A stretch of 64,000 nt of DNA from an uncultured Collinsella sp. (lineage in GTDB: Bacteria; Actinomycetota; Coriobacteriia; Coriobacteriales; Coriobacteriaceae): contig CALAMG010000027.1 in NCBI GenBank assembly GCA_937925715.1, positions 47,116 to 111,115 of the forward strand, read 5' to 3'. How positions within the stretch are numbered: the stretch's first letter is position 1; the number at the start of each line of letters is the position of its first letter. Positions 49,808-59,521 of this stretch are shown here, piece by piece. The notes beneath the pieces were generated by a model, which searched no databases, was not told where the DNA came from, and saw nothing but the letters and a program-made list of their open reading frames with translations. Both the position numbers and the translations under genes were made by a program.

Positions 49808-50989
49808 ATGAAAGAACTCTCCAACCGCACGGCAACGTTTACCGATTCGGTCATCCGCCGTATGACGCGCATCTCCAACAAGTATGGCGCCGTCAACCTG
49901 TCGCAGGGCTTCCCCGACTTCGATCCCCCGGCGCAGCTGCTCAATAGTCTGGGCACCATCGCCACCGACCCCAAGCCGCTTTACCACCAGTACTCCATCA
50001 CCTGGGGCTCCCAGGCCATGCGCGAGGCGCTCGCCGCCAAACAGGAGCACTTTATGGGCATGCCGGTGAACCCCAACGAGAATATCGTAGTCACTTGCGG
50101 CTCCACCGAGGCCATGATGGCCGCCATGATGACGGTCACGAACCCCGGCGACAAGGTCGTCATCTTCTCGCCGTTCTACGAGAACTACGGCGCCGACACG
50201 ATCCTTTCGGGTGCCGAGCCCATCTACGTGCCGCTCAACCCGCCCACATTCGACTTTGACCGCGAGACACTCGAGGCGGCCTTCCGCGACAACGACCCCA
50301 AGGCCATCGTCCTGTGTAACCCTTCCAACCCCTGCGGCAAGGTCTTTACACGCGATGAGCTCACCTTTATCGCCGACCTCTGCAAAAAGTACGACGCCTA
50401 CTGCATCACCGACGAGGTATACGAGCACATCGTCTACGCGCCCCACGAGCACGTCTATATGGCCACGCTGCCCGGCATGTTTGAGCGCACCATCAGCTGT
50501 AGCTCGCTGTCCAAGACCTACTCCATCACCGGCTGGCGTCTGGGCTACACTATCGCCCCTGCCGAAATCACCGAGCGCATCAAAAAGGTACACGACTTCC
50601 TCACCGTGGGCGCCGCCGCTCCCCTGCAGGAAGCCGTCGTCACCGCCCTCAACTTCGACGACAGCTATTACGATGAGGTCCTTGACCTCTATACCGCCAA
50701 GCGCGACCTGTTCTGCCAGGGACTCGACAGCATCGGTCTTGAGCATAACGTGCCGCAGGGCGCCTACTACGTGATGATGGATATCTCTGAGTTTGGCTAC
50801 GACAGCGACCTCGAGTTCTGCGAGGACCTGGCCTCAAAGGTGGGCGTGGGCGCAGTGCCCGGCTCGAGCTTCTTCCGCGAGCCCGTCAACCATCTGATTC
50901 GTTTCCACTTTGCCAAGCGAGACGAGACGCTTAACGCGGCACTGGAGAACCTCAAGTCTCTACGTGATAAAATCAAGCCGCGCGGGTAA
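49808..50989 (+). CDS. PLP-dependent aminotransferase, class I/II
   Basis: A 393-residue enzyme of the kynurenine/methionine aminotransferase-like group. Visible motifs are NLSQGFPDFDPP, LCNPSNPCGKVF, YCITDEVYEHIVY (Asp and Tyr contacting PLP) and SLSKTYSITGWRLGY with the Schiff-base Lys. The C-terminal Arg is in HLIRFHFAK. AAAGGA precedes the ATG. It stands alone with its own terminator, so the in vivo substrate is not evident. Confidence 0.88.
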   Translation: MKELSNRTATFTDSVIRRMTRISNKYGAVNLSQGFPDFDPPAQLLNSLGTIATDPKPLYHQYSITWGSQAMREALAAKQEHFMGMPVNPNENIVVTCGSTEAMMAAMMTVTNPGDKVVIFSPFYENYGADTILSGAEPIYVPLNPPTFDFDRETLEAAFRDNDPKAIVLCNPSNPCGKVFTRDELTFIADLCKKYDAYCITDEVYEHIVYAPHEHVYMATLPGMFERTISCSSLSKTYSITGWRLGYTIAPAEITERIKKVHDFLTVGAAAPLQEAVVTALNFDDSYYDEVLDLYTAKRDLFCQGLDSIGLEHNVPQGAYYVMMDISEFGYDSDLEFCEDLASKVGVGAVPGSSFFREPVNHLIRFHFAKRDETLNAALENLKSLRDKIKPRG

Positions 50990-51016
50990 GGACGGCCCGG
51001 CAGCTAAAGTAGCCAA

Positions 51017-51058
51017 AGAAGCCTCGCACCGCCCGCCGCGTTGCGAGGCTTCTTTTTA
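51017..51058 (+). terminator. Terminator after aminotransferase
   Basis: Perfect 12-bp stem AGAAGCCTCGCA (51017-51028) with 51042-51053, tail TTTTTA. Confidence 0.9.
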
Positions 51059-51130
51059 TAACGCTTTCTTAAATAGTTTAGAGCCCTATACTCTAGTCAC
51101 GGAGCAACTCGTCCCAGAGAGAGGAATACT

Positions 51131-52021
51131 ATGGCAGAACAGCAGCTTATCGGAGCGCTCGAGGCCGGCGGCACCAAGATGGTCTGCGCCACGGGCTATG
51201 CAGACGGTACGGTCCTGGAGCGTGAGCAGATCGCGACCACGACCCCGCAGGAGACCGTTGAGGCCGTCAATGCATGGTTTGCCGACAAGGGCATCACCGC
51301 GCTGGGCATCGGCGCCTTTGGCCCCACCGCAGTCAACCCCGCGTCGCCCCAATACGGCAAGATCCTGGAGACGCCCAAAACGGCATGGCGCTACTTTGAT
51401 CTGCTGGGCACCATCCAAAACGAGCTCAATATTCCCTGTGGCTACGACACCGACGTCAACGTTGCCTGCTTGGGCGAGGTCACCTTTGGTTGCGCCCAGG
51501 GCCTCACCGACGTGGTCTACCTGACCATCGGCACCGGCGTGGGCGCCGGCGTGCTCTCGGGCGGTAAGCTCGTGCACGGCATGATGCATCCCGAGGCCGG
51601 CCACATCCTGGTCACGCGCGACCCGCGCGACACCATCGGCGAGCATAGCGCCTGCCCCTTCCATGACAACTGCCTCGAGGGCCTCATCGCCGGCCCTGGC
51701 GTTAAAAAGCGCTGGGATGGCAAGAGCGCCGGAGACATGGCCGATGACCCGGAGGCCATGGACCTGCTCGCAGGCTATCTGGCACAGGCGCTCATGACCT
51801 ACACGCTGTGCTACGCACCGCAAAAGATCATCATCGGCGGCGGCGTGGCCGACCACACCCCCATCGTGCCGCTCGCACGCAAAAAGTGCGCCGAGATGCT
51901 CAACGGCTATATCGTCACGCCCGAGGTCAACGACATCGATTCCTATATTGTCAACAACAGCCTCGAGGGCAAGCAGGGCATCATGGGCTGCCTGGCCCTG
52001 GGCGCACAGGCGCTTCAGTAG
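51131..52021 (+). CDS. ROK-family fructokinase-like sugar kinase
   Basis: A 296-residue kinase. The N-terminal phosphate loop is GALEAGGTKMVCA, the catalytic region YDTDVNVACLGE, the Gly-rich strand YLTIGTGVGAGVL and the ROK zinc cluster EAGHILVTRDP...CPFHDNCLEG. The Asp in DTDVN is the catalytic base. Sequence pattern is closest to ScrK/GmuE-type fructokinases. It stands alone. Confidence 0.88.
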   Translation: MAEQQLIGALEAGGTKMVCATGYADGTVLEREQIATTTPQETVEAVNAWFADKGITALGIGAFGPTAVNPASPQYGKILETPKTAWRYFDLLGTIQNELNIPCGYDTDVNVACLGEVTFGCAQGLTDVVYLTIGTGVGAGVLSGGKLVHGMMHPEAGHILVTRDPRDTIGEHSACPFHDNCLEGLIAGPGVKKRWDGKSAGDMADDPEAMDLLAGYLAQALMTYTLCYAPQKIIIGGGVADHTPIVPLARKKCAEMLNGYIVTPEVNDIDSYIVNNSLEGKQGIMGCLALGAQALQ

Positions 52022-52104
52022 CAGACGCACCCACAGGGCGTGGCGCGCTCGACAAATCCAACCTACGGAACGACGCCACCACGCCTCATATAACCCCTCA
52101 AATA

Positions 52105-52150
52105 AAAAAGGCCGCCTAGGACCAAACAATACGTCCTAGGCGGCTTTTTT
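52105..52150. terminator. Bidirectional terminator
   Basis: Perfect 12-bp stem GCCGCCTAGGAC (52111-52122) with 52133-52144, flanked by AAAAAA and TTTTTT. It serves the convergent kinase and VanZ-like genes, overlapping the end of the latter. Confidence 0.93.
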
Positions 52151-52585
52151 GGCGCACATCAGCCACCGTAAGAGATATCGAAGCACAACGCCCGTTGCCG
52201 CTCCACAGCAGTCGATCATCACATCGGTGATCATGCCGGCGCGTCCCGGCACAAAGAGCTGAATCGTCTCGTCGATCGAGGGAATCAGCAGCAGGAACAC
52301 CGCCGTGGGCAGCAGCACGTCAAAGGTGCGCCGGCCCTCAAAATCAAAGGCGTGCGTTGCCAGGATGCCGAGCACCATATACTCGGTAAAATGCGCGCAC
52401 TTGCGAACAACAAAGTTGGTCACCCATTCATATGGAAGTCCCACGCCGTGCAGGAAACCGCGGATAGCTTCCATGACCGTTAGGCTCAGCGAGCCCGACC
52501 CCGAGCCGGGAACCAGCGAATTGCCCCAGATCAAGAGCGCCATCAGGCAGGTCGCGACCGCCCATTTTCGATTGATCTTAACCAT
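52136..52585 (-). CDS. VanZ-like membrane protein
   Basis: A 149-residue protein with an N-terminal membrane segment and three more hydrophobic stretches. Conserved VanZ features are VRKCAHFTEYMVLGIL and PSIDETIQLFVPGRAGMITDV. In vancomycin clusters VanZ gives low-level teicoplanin resistance. Isolated chromosomal members such as this one have undefined envelope roles. Confidence 0.85.
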   Translation of the reverse strand: MVKINRKWAVATCLMALLIWGNSLVPGSGSGSLSLTVMEAIRGFLHGVGLPYEWVTNFVVRKCAHFTEYMVLGILATHAFDFEGRRTFDVLLPTAVFLLLIPSIDETIQLFVPGRAGMITDVMIDCCGAATGVVLRYLLRWLMCAKKAA

Positions 52586-52592
52586 GCAGAAG

Positions 52593-53993
52593 TTATGCCT
52601 CCGCGCGGAGCGGCGCGAAGCTGGCGGTACCGCCCTCGATAACGCTCAGATAGGCACGGCCTGTACGCTTGGCTGTGGAGGACTGCAGGCGCTCGATCTC
52701 TTCCTCGAGGATCTGATTGACGCGCTCGTGACGACGATTTTCCATAATGCCGGCGGCAATAGCCTCGGCCCGCTCGATACTCTCGCGCGAGATGCGGGCG
52801 GTATCCTCGGGGAACACAGCGCTGTGACGGCCGACATAGGCGGGGGCAGCAGGCTGAGGGGCAGCGACGGGAGCGGGCGCTGCAACAGGAGCGGGCTCGT
52901 CAATCTCATCCAGAATCGCGGTGGCGGCGGCCCACATGTCCTCGTGGCCCGAGTAATCGGCTATGGGAACATCAACCTCGAGCGAGGCGTCCGGAAGGTC
53001 TCCGGTGTCGATGCGATCTTGGGCATCAATCGATGCGGTGATGGCTGCAGGCTCATCGAGGTCATCGAGATCGATGTCCGCGGCACCGGAGATGATAGGC
53101 ATGCTGGCGAGGTTTGCGTTGTACGGCGCAGCCTCAGCCGCCTGCTGCTGGGCAGGAGCGCCCCAAAGCGAGCTTTCGGCGGCACGGCGGGCGGCAACGG
53201 CCTCCTCGTCCGCGGCCATGGCTTCATCAACGTACGAATTGTCGGCAGAAGCGTTCGCGTCCGCCGAGGTAGCGCTGTAGGCGTTATTGGCTGCCGCGTT
53301 GGCGACGAGTGCCACGAAAGCCGCCGTGCTGCCCGCAGGGGCGGCCTGGGAGCCAGACACGGCGCGTGCCGCGGCGGCGATGTCGTCGCGATTGAAGGAG
53401 CCGGTCTGCCCGCCGTTGGTGAGCTCGTCGATGGCGACTTGATAGACGTCGCGCGAGTGTGCAGGGTCGCAGCTCACCGGCGAATCGTCGTCGAGCATAC
53501 TGTCGATCATGGACCAAGCCTCGTCCTCGTCCATAGCATCTGCGGCTCGAGCGATGGTAGGGACACCATCATCGGCATGACGGCGCTGGAACGCACCAGT
53601 CAGGCCGGAAAGGAATGCCGAGGTAGACTGCTCCGCCTGAGCCTGAGAAGCAGAAGTCGCAGCGTAAGGAGTCGCATCCTGCTGCTGAGCTGGAATCGAG
53701 GCGGTCTTGAACTCGCTTTGATGCTGATTGAGATTGGCGGCACCGCCCATGGCATCGGGCTGGAACAGACGCTCTTCACGCTGCGCACGGTACTCGGAGA
53801 TACCCAGCGAGGCGGCATAGATACCCACGCCCGCCACCGCACCCACGGCGAAGGGAACCGCACCCGCCACGACCGTCTCGTTCACCGACGAAAACGGCAG
53901 CGTCGCGGCATACATAACCACGGGAGCGGCAAGGCCGATCCCGCACGAAAGTCCGGCAAGGACTGCTCGTTGTGTTGCATCAGAAGAAGCCAT
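52593..53993 (-). CDS. Large membrane-anchored protein, lineage-specific
   Basis: A 466-residue protein with two hydrophobic N-terminal segments (AVLAGLSCGIGLAAPVVMYA; VVAGAVPFAVGAVAGVGIYA) and a long Ala/Asp-rich, apparently disordered cytoplasmic or extracellular part. It ends with a charged helix (NRRHERVNQILEEEIERLQS). Start ATG 53993 has GGGGAGAG upstream. No family recognised. It lies 8 bases before the VanZ-like gene, so the two are probably co-transcribed. Confidence 0.78.
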   Translation of the reverse strand: MASSDATQRAVLAGLSCGIGLAAPVVMYAATLPFSSVNETVVAGAVPFAVGAVAGVGIYAASLGISEYRAQREERLFQPDAMGGAANLNQHQSEFKTASIPAQQQDATPYAATSASQAQAEQSTSAFLSGLTGAFQRRHADDGVPTIARAADAMDEDEAWSMIDSMLDDDSPVSCDPAHSRDVYQVAIDELTNGGQTGSFNRDDIAAAARAVSGSQAAPAGSTAAFVALVANAAANNAYSATSADANASADNSYVDEAMAADEEAVAARRAAESSLWGAPAQQQAAEAAPYNANLASMPIISGAADIDLDDLDEPAAITASIDAQDRIDTGDLPDASLEVDVPIADYSGHEDMWAAATAILDEIDEPAPVAAPAPVAAPQPAAPAYVGRHSAVFPEDTARISRESIERAEAIAAGIMENRRHERVNQILEEEIERLQSSTAKRTGRAYLSVIEGGTASFAPLRAEA

Positions 53994-54306
53994 GAGCTCT
54001 CCCCATCTTCCAGCACCCAAATCGCATCATTCAGTTGGCTGCGCGAGAGAAGATGAAGCGGGGCTATGCCCCAAAGCAACGGTATATGGTTCGTTTCATC
54101 TGCGTTTTCCGTCGCGAAGCTTAAAAGCTATTATGCGAAACCGCCCCGTCGATTGCAAGCGACGATGTCGGATTGAAACGGGAAACCTGCTGCTCGTCGG
54201 TCTTATGGTTAAAAATAAGCGCGGAGCGGCGATATGGAAAAGGGCCGAGGCTCAAAGCCCCGACCCTTTATCGCATTGATGGCTATCGCTGCGTGTGGAT
54301 GACAAC
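53994..54306. other. Intergenic region between rho and the membrane-protein gene
   Basis: About 310 bases. It holds the rho terminator at its right end and presumably the promoter of the leftward membrane-protein gene. Nothing else recognised. Confidence 0.5.
54239..54269 (-). terminator. Terminator of rho
   Basis: Fourteen-base-pair stem with two imperfect pairs (54239-54252 with 54256-54269) and a 3-base loop. On the minus strand it ends TTTCC. Confidence 0.75.
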
Positions 54307-56880
54307 CTAGAACGTCTGCTCGTAGTCGCTGTGCTTTTTGGCCGAACGCACCAGGAACTCCTGGTTGGTGTTGGTGCCCTTAAGGCCCTTGATAAACGAT
54401 GCGGCTGCGCGCTCGGTGTTGTTCATGCCGGCAAGAATGCGACGCAGGCCAAAGACAAACGGGCGCATCTGCTCGTCGACCAGCAGATCCTCGTTGCGCG
54501 TACCGGAGGCAACGGGGTCAATGGCCGGGAAGATACGACGGTCGGCAAGATCGCGGTCGAGCTTAAGCTCCATGTTGCCGGTGCCCTTGAACTCCTCAAA
54601 GATGACTTCGTCCATCTTGGAACCGGTGTCGATGAGGGCAGAGGCCAGGATGGTGAGCGAGCCACCGTTCTCGATATTACGGGCTGCGCCCAGGAAGCGC
54701 TTGGGCGGATACAGGGCCGCCGAATCGACGCCGCCCGAAAGGATGCGGCCCGAGGCGGGCGCCGCCAAGTTGTAGGCGCGGGCAAGACGCGTGATGGAGT
54801 CGAGCACCACCACGACGTCGCCACCCAGCTCCACGATGCGCTTGGCGCGCTCGATGACGAGCTCTGCCACACGAGTGTGGTTGTCGGCGGGCATATCGAA
54901 GGTCGACGCCACAACCTCGCCCTTGATGGAACGCTGCATATCGGTGACCTCTTCGGGGCGCTCGTCGACGAGCAGGCAGATGAGGTGTACCTCGGGGTTG
55001 TTAATCGAGATAGACTGGCAGATCTTCTTGAGGATCGTGGTCTTGCCGGCCTTAGGCGGGGACACGATCAGGCCACGCTGACCCTTGCCGATCGGCGACA
55101 CGATGTCGATGGCGCGACCGGTAATGGAGTCCTTGCCGTGCTCCATGCGCAGCGGCTCGTTGGGATAGACCGGGGTGAGGTCACCAAACTTGGGGCGATT
55201 GCGAATCTGCTCGGGATCCAGACCGTTGACGGTCGTGATTTTGGCGAGGCCGGCGCGCTTGTCGCCGCCGCGCGAAGGGCGCAGCGAGCCCTCGATGACG
55301 TCGCCCGTGCGCAGGCGCGCGGAGCGGATGAGGTAGGCGGGCACGAAGGCGTCGTCGTTGGACTTCATGTAGCCATGGGCGTGGATGATGCCGGAGCTGT
55401 CCGGGCGAATCTGCAGAATGCCCTTGATGTCGCGGAAGCCCTCGGCCTTCGCGGCGGTGACGTAAATCTCCTCGACGAGCTCGGCTTTCTTCTTGCCGGT
55501 CGTCTCGATCTCGAACCCCTTGGCCTTCTCGCGCAGTTCGGCGACCTTCATGGCAGCGAGCTCCTCGCGCGAAAGCGTGGGCTCGGTGGGGGCGGCGTTG
55601 CGCTCCTTGTTGCGCTGTTTGCGATCGCGCTGGCGGTTGCGACGGTCGTTGTTGCGCTCGTCCTTGCGCTCGTTGCGCTCCTCGTTGCGCTTGTGCTGGC
55701 GACGGTTGGGGCGAGCGCCGTCTTCGGCCTCGGCGGGCGCGGCACCATCGGTTGTGGCGGCGTCGGCATTGACCGCAGCGGCTTCATTGGCCTCGGCGCC
55801 AGAATCGACCTGCGCTTCGACATCAGCCCGCTGCTCGGACGCCTTGGCCTTAGCGGACTTCTTACGACCGCGCTTGGGCTTCTCGGACGCAGGCTGTTCG
55901 ACATCTTGGGGCTCGGCGGCATCAGTCGATGCATCGGCGCTCGTCTCGTCGGAATCCTCGGACGTACCCTTCTTGGCAGCCTTAGCCTTGGACGTGCGCT
56001 TAGCAGCAGTGCGACGGCTGCGACCGGGACGGACGTCGGCGGGCTCGACATCGGCAGAAACGGCCTCGGAAGTCGTAGCATCCTGGACGGGCGCATCGGC
56101 AGCGGTTGCAGACTCGGCGGTCGCCGCAGCATCCCGAGCGGCGGCGGCTGCGGCTGCAGCCTTCTCCGCCTCGACGAAGGCCTTGGGCTTGCGGCCGCGA
56201 CGGTGCGGGCGCAAAGCCGGGTCGACAACGGGAACTTCGCTGGCCTCGACAGGCGCAGCGTGCTCAGCAGGCGATGCGCCCTCCCCTGCCGCGGAACGGA
56301 CCGAAGCCTCAGTGAGCTCGGGAGTTACCTGATCGGCAACCTGCTCAGCCTTAGCAGCCGTGCGACGGCGCGTGCGCGGTGCCGGCTTCTCGGTCGGCTG
56401 GTCGGCGGCAGGGGTCTCGGTGGCGGCAGGCGTCTCGGGCACAGACGGAGCTGCAAGCTCGGTCAGAGCCGCGGCCTCGCGCTCGGCAGCACGACGGCGG
56501 GCGCGCACCACCTGAGCCTCGCTAATCTGCGCCAACGCACGTGCCTGCGCGACCTCATCGGAAATCGGCGCCGAGGAGTCAGCTGCAACGGTGCGCTTGG
56601 CGCGCGTCGTGCGCGTGGCACGGCGCTTGGGCTTGGTGACCTCCTCGCCGTCAGCGGCAGGCTTGATCGTGCGGCGCGTACGCTTGGGCTTTGCCGGAGC
56701 AGCCTCCTCACCAGTTGCAGACACGGCCTTCTCAGCCGCTGCAGGCGTAGGCGTCGAAGCAGCCTTAGGCGTCTCAGGAGCCGAGGCTTGCGCGGGCGCC
56801 GCAACCTGGTCCGACGCAACCGGTGCAGCGGGAGCGGTCTGCGTCGTCGTTATTTCGTTTTCTTGCTGTTGATCAGACAC
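54307..56880 (-). CDS. rho: Transcription termination factor Rho with long N-terminal extension
   Basis: An 857-residue Rho. The core (about 434-857) has the N-terminal helix bundle (LSREELAAMKVAELREKAKG), the RNA-binding CSD (GILQIRPDSSGIIHAHGYMK), Walker A (SPPKAGKTTILKK), the Q-loop region and the R-loop (ALYPPKRFLGAARN). Residues 1-430 are an Ala/Pro/Lys/Arg-rich low-complexity extension, about as long as the core. GTG start with a weak ribosome site. Extended Rho N-termini are known in Actinobacteria. Confidence 0.93.
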   Translation of the reverse strand: MSDQQQENEITTTQTAPAAPVASDQVAAPAQASAPETPKAASTPTPAAAEKAVSATGEEAAPAKPKRTRRTIKPAADGEEVTKPKRRATRTTRAKRTVAADSSAPISDEVAQARALAQISEAQVVRARRRAAEREAAALTELAAPSVPETPAATETPAADQPTEKPAPRTRRRTAAKAEQVADQVTPELTEASVRSAAGEGASPAEHAAPVEASEVPVVDPALRPHRRGRKPKAFVEAEKAAAAAAAARDAAATAESATAADAPVQDATTSEAVSADVEPADVRPGRSRRTAAKRTSKAKAAKKGTSEDSDETSADASTDAAEPQDVEQPASEKPKRGRKKSAKAKASEQRADVEAQVDSGAEANEAAAVNADAATTDGAAPAEAEDGARPNRRQHKRNEERNERKDERNNDRRNRQRDRKQRNKERNAAPTEPTLSREELAAMKVAELREKAKGFEIETTGKKKAELVEEIYVTAAKAEGFRDIKGILQIRPDSSGIIHAHGYMKSNDDAFVPAYLIRSARLRTGDVIEGSLRPSRGGDKRAGLAKITTVNGLDPEQIRNRPKFGDLTPVYPNEPLRMEHGKDSITGRAIDIVSPIGKGQRGLIVSPPKAGKTTILKKICQSISINNPEVHLICLLVDERPEEVTDMQRSIKGEVVASTFDMPADNHTRVAELVIERAKRIVELGGDVVVVLDSITRLARAYNLAAPASGRILSGGVDSAALYPPKRFLGAARNIENGGSLTILASALIDTGSKMDEVIFEEFKGTGNMELKLDRDLADRRIFPAIDPVASGTRNEDLLVDEQMRPFVFGLRRILAGMNNTERAAASFIKGLKGTNTNQEFLVRSAKKHSDYEQTF

Positions 56881-57667
56881 AGTGTTTGCTCAACTTTCTT
56901 TTCAAGCCCTGTGATCACATGCTCCCTGCATAAACCTTCAGGGCGGCTAAACAGTCTAGCTCCGTCAAATACCGACGGACATCATTGATCTGTATCGAGA
57001 AATTTGCGTCATATACGCAGCGTTAGTGTAACACAACCGCCGCCACCTGCAACTTAGTCATTGGACGTTCTTAAACGCCCAGTCATCAGGGACACTCCTC
57101 CTCAAAAGCGCCTTGAAATGTCGCGCCAGAGGAGTGAAGCCGTGGCACCTGGAATAGCCGCGCCACGAATCGCGCCCATCTGCTACGTTTGCCCCGAGCC
57201 CCTGACCATACCCTTGTTTTTTCAAAAACAACGAGTCTGCTACCTGCGGTTTTAATATCGTACTTTTCGGCATGGTTCGGGATATGCGTCCAAACGTAGG
57301 AGATGAGCCCAATTCGTGACGGACGGTATCCCGCCACCCCTCTTCGAGACAAAAATGATCCGTTTTCCTCCGTCCCCAAGGGACAATTTTCAAAACTACG
57401 CCGGATTACGGGGCCAGGATGCTGCAAGCCAACCATACCCTGCATTATCAAGAAACAATAAGCCATCTACCTGCGGGTTTAATTTCACTATTGGCACCAT
57501 GGTCGCCAGTTGGCGATTCAGCCCCGTAAACCGGTATAGTTGCGATTTGGTAGCATTTCCCAGCAAACCAAATAGTCTCACCAAACGCAAAAAGCCCGAC
57601 CTCCGCATGGAGATCGGGCTTATAGGGCTCAGCAAAGCCGAACCTACACGGTCAAATGATCCGTAGC
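56881..57667. other. Long intergenic region with diverged internal repeats
   Basis: About 790 bases without a supported gene. Two diverged copies of an approximately 80-base segment occur at about 57206-57290 and 57436-57520 (each has a TACCTGCGG-x-TTTAAT block). A terminator for argS lies at 57592-57621. The rho promoter/leader should be near 56900-57060. Confidence 0.5.
57592..57621. terminator. Terminator after argS
   Basis: Stem AAGCCCGAxCTCC (57592-57604) with 57609-57621, loop GCAT. It lies 46 bases after the argS stop on the minus strand, with TTTTTGCG following. Confidence 0.88.
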
Positions 57668-59521
57668 TTACATCTGCTCGGGAGCGGAAACGCCAACGAG
57701 GGTGAGCACCAGGGCGAGCGTCACGCGGACGGCATCGCAAGCGGCCAGACGGGCGCGCGAAAGCTCGGGGTCGACGGGACGGCCCTCGCTCGGCAGCACC
57801 TGACAGGCAGCGTAGAAGCTGTGGAAGTCGCCGGCGAGTTCCTCGGCAAAGTGCGTCAGACGGAACGGGGCGCGGTCGCGAGCGCAGCTGGCGATGAGGT
57901 CGGTGAGCTCGTTGAGCTTACGCGAAAGGGCGAGCTCGGTCGGGTCGGTCAGCAGCGAGTAATCGACGTTCTCACCGATGGCCTTGGCGGCAACGGCCTT
58001 CATGCCCATCTCGTCAGCCTGCTCGGGCGTAACGTCAGCGGCACGGCGCAGGATGGAGCATACGCGGGCGTGAGCATACTGCACGTAATAGACCGGGTTG
58101 GAGTTGTCGCGCTTCTTAACGGCCTCAATATCGAAGTCGACCATCTGGTTGGAGCTCTTGGAGATGAGCGTGTAGCGAGCGGCATCGGAGCCGACCTCGT
58201 CGACGAGCTCCTGAAGGGTCACCATGGTGCCCTTACGCTTGGACATACGGACGGGCTTGCCGTTGCGCAGCAGGTTGACGAGCTGGCCCAGCAGAACCTC
58301 AAACTTGCCGGGGTAACCCAGAGCGTCGCAGACGCAGCGGACGCGCTCGATGTAGCCGTGGTGGTCGGCACCCCAGATGTCGATGACGTGGTCGACGCGC
58401 TGGAACTTATCCCAGTGATAGGCAACGTCGGAGGCGAAGTAGGTGTACTCGCCGTCGGACTTGATCAGGACGCGGTCCTTGTCATCGCCCAGGTCGGTGG
58501 AGCGGAACCACAGGGCGCCGTCCTTGGTATAGAGGTAGCCCATCTTGTCGAGCTTCTCAAAAGCGCGGTCGACGGCAGAGGTGCCGGCGGTCTCGCCCTC
58601 GGTGTCCTTCACGTACAGCGAACGCTCGGAGTACCAACGATCGAAGTCGCAGTTGACGGCATGGCAGAGTTCGCGCATGTTGTCGACCATCTTCACGTAG
58701 CCGCGCTCACGGAAGCTCTCCATGCGCTCCTGCGGATCGGCCTCGACCCACTTGTCGCCGTCGGTGCGCCAGAACTCGGCGGCCTCATCGATGATGTAGT
58801 CGCCGCCGTAGGAGTCCTTGCCCAGGGTCTCAGCAAAGTTGTCCTGGTACGGATGGGTCTCGGGATGCTCGTCGTTCTCATCGGCAACGAAGGCGTCGCG
58901 GTCAGCGATCAGCAGCTTGTGAGCCTCGTCGATATCCACGCCCTGCTTGGCGATGATGTCGGCAAGCTGCATATAGCGCGTGCTGATGGAGTTGCCGAAG
59001 GTGTTCATCTGAGAGCCGTGGTCATTGATGTAGAACTCACGCTGGATGTCGTAACCGGCGTGATCCATAACGCGGCAGAGGGAGTCACCCAGAGCGGCCC
59101 AGCGGCCATGGCCGATGTGCATGGGGCCGACGGGGTTGGCGGAGACGAACTCGACCTGGGTCTTCAAGCCGCCACCGACGTTGGACTTAGCGAAGTCCAT
59201 GCCCTTCTCGCGGGCCTCGCCAAAGATGGCATTCTTGACAGCGACGGAAAGGTAGAAGTTGATGAAGCCAGGGCCGGCGATCTCGACCTTCTCGATCGCG
59301 GGGTCCTCGGGCATATGGGCAACGACGGCCTCGGCGATCTTGCGCGGGGCACAGTGAGCCAGCTTGGCGGACTTCAGGGCCATGGTGGAGGTCCACTCGC
59401 CATGAGAAGTGTCAGCCGGTCGCTCGATGGCGCAATCGTCAAGTTCAAATGCGGAAAGGTCGCCGGCCTCCTGGGCCGCAGCAAGCGCAGCGCGTACCAG
59501 CTCTTCAATCTTCTCGGGCAT
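57668..59521 (-). CDS. argS: Arginyl-tRNA synthetase
   Basis: A 617-residue class I synthetase. The HIGH-like motif is GPMHIGHGR and the KMSKS motif MSKRKGTM. The C-terminal DALR-type anticodon-binding domain follows (RVCSILRRAADVTP...). ATG 59521 has AGGAGG 4 bases upstream; earlier in-frame starts lack a site. Essential single-copy gene. Confidence 0.96.
   Translation of the reverse strand: MPEKIEELVRAALAAAQEAGDLSAFELDDCAIERPADTSHGEWTSTMALKSAKLAHCAPRKIAEAVVAHMPEDPAIEKVEIAGPGFINFYLSVAVKNAIFGEAREKGMDFAKSNVGGGLKTQVEFVSANPVGPMHIGHGRWAALGDSLCRVMDHAGYDIQREFYINDHGSQMNTFGNSISTRYMQLADIIAKQGVDIDEAHKLLIADRDAFVADENDEHPETHPYQDNFAETLGKDSYGGDYIIDEAAEFWRTDGDKWVEADPQERMESFRERGYVKMVDNMRELCHAVNCDFDRWYSERSLYVKDTEGETAGTSAVDRAFEKLDKMGYLYTKDGALWFRSTDLGDDKDRVLIKSDGEYTYFASDVAYHWDKFQRVDHVIDIWGADHHGYIERVRCVCDALGYPGKFEVLLGQLVNLLRNGKPVRMSKRKGTMVTLQELVDEVGSDAARYTLISKSSNQMVDFDIEAVKKRDNSNPVYYVQYAHARVCSILRRAADVTPEQADEMGMKAVAAKAIGENVDYSLLTDPTELALSRKLNELTDLIASCARDRAPFRLTHFAEELAGDFHSFYAACQVLPSEGRPVDPELSRARLAACDAVRVTLALVLTLVGVSAPEQM

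Noticed and set aside
54295..56988. 897-codon open frame on the plus strand opposite rho
   Set aside because: It mirrors the low-complexity GC-rich rho gene; rho has clear motifs on the minus strand, so this is an antisense shadow.
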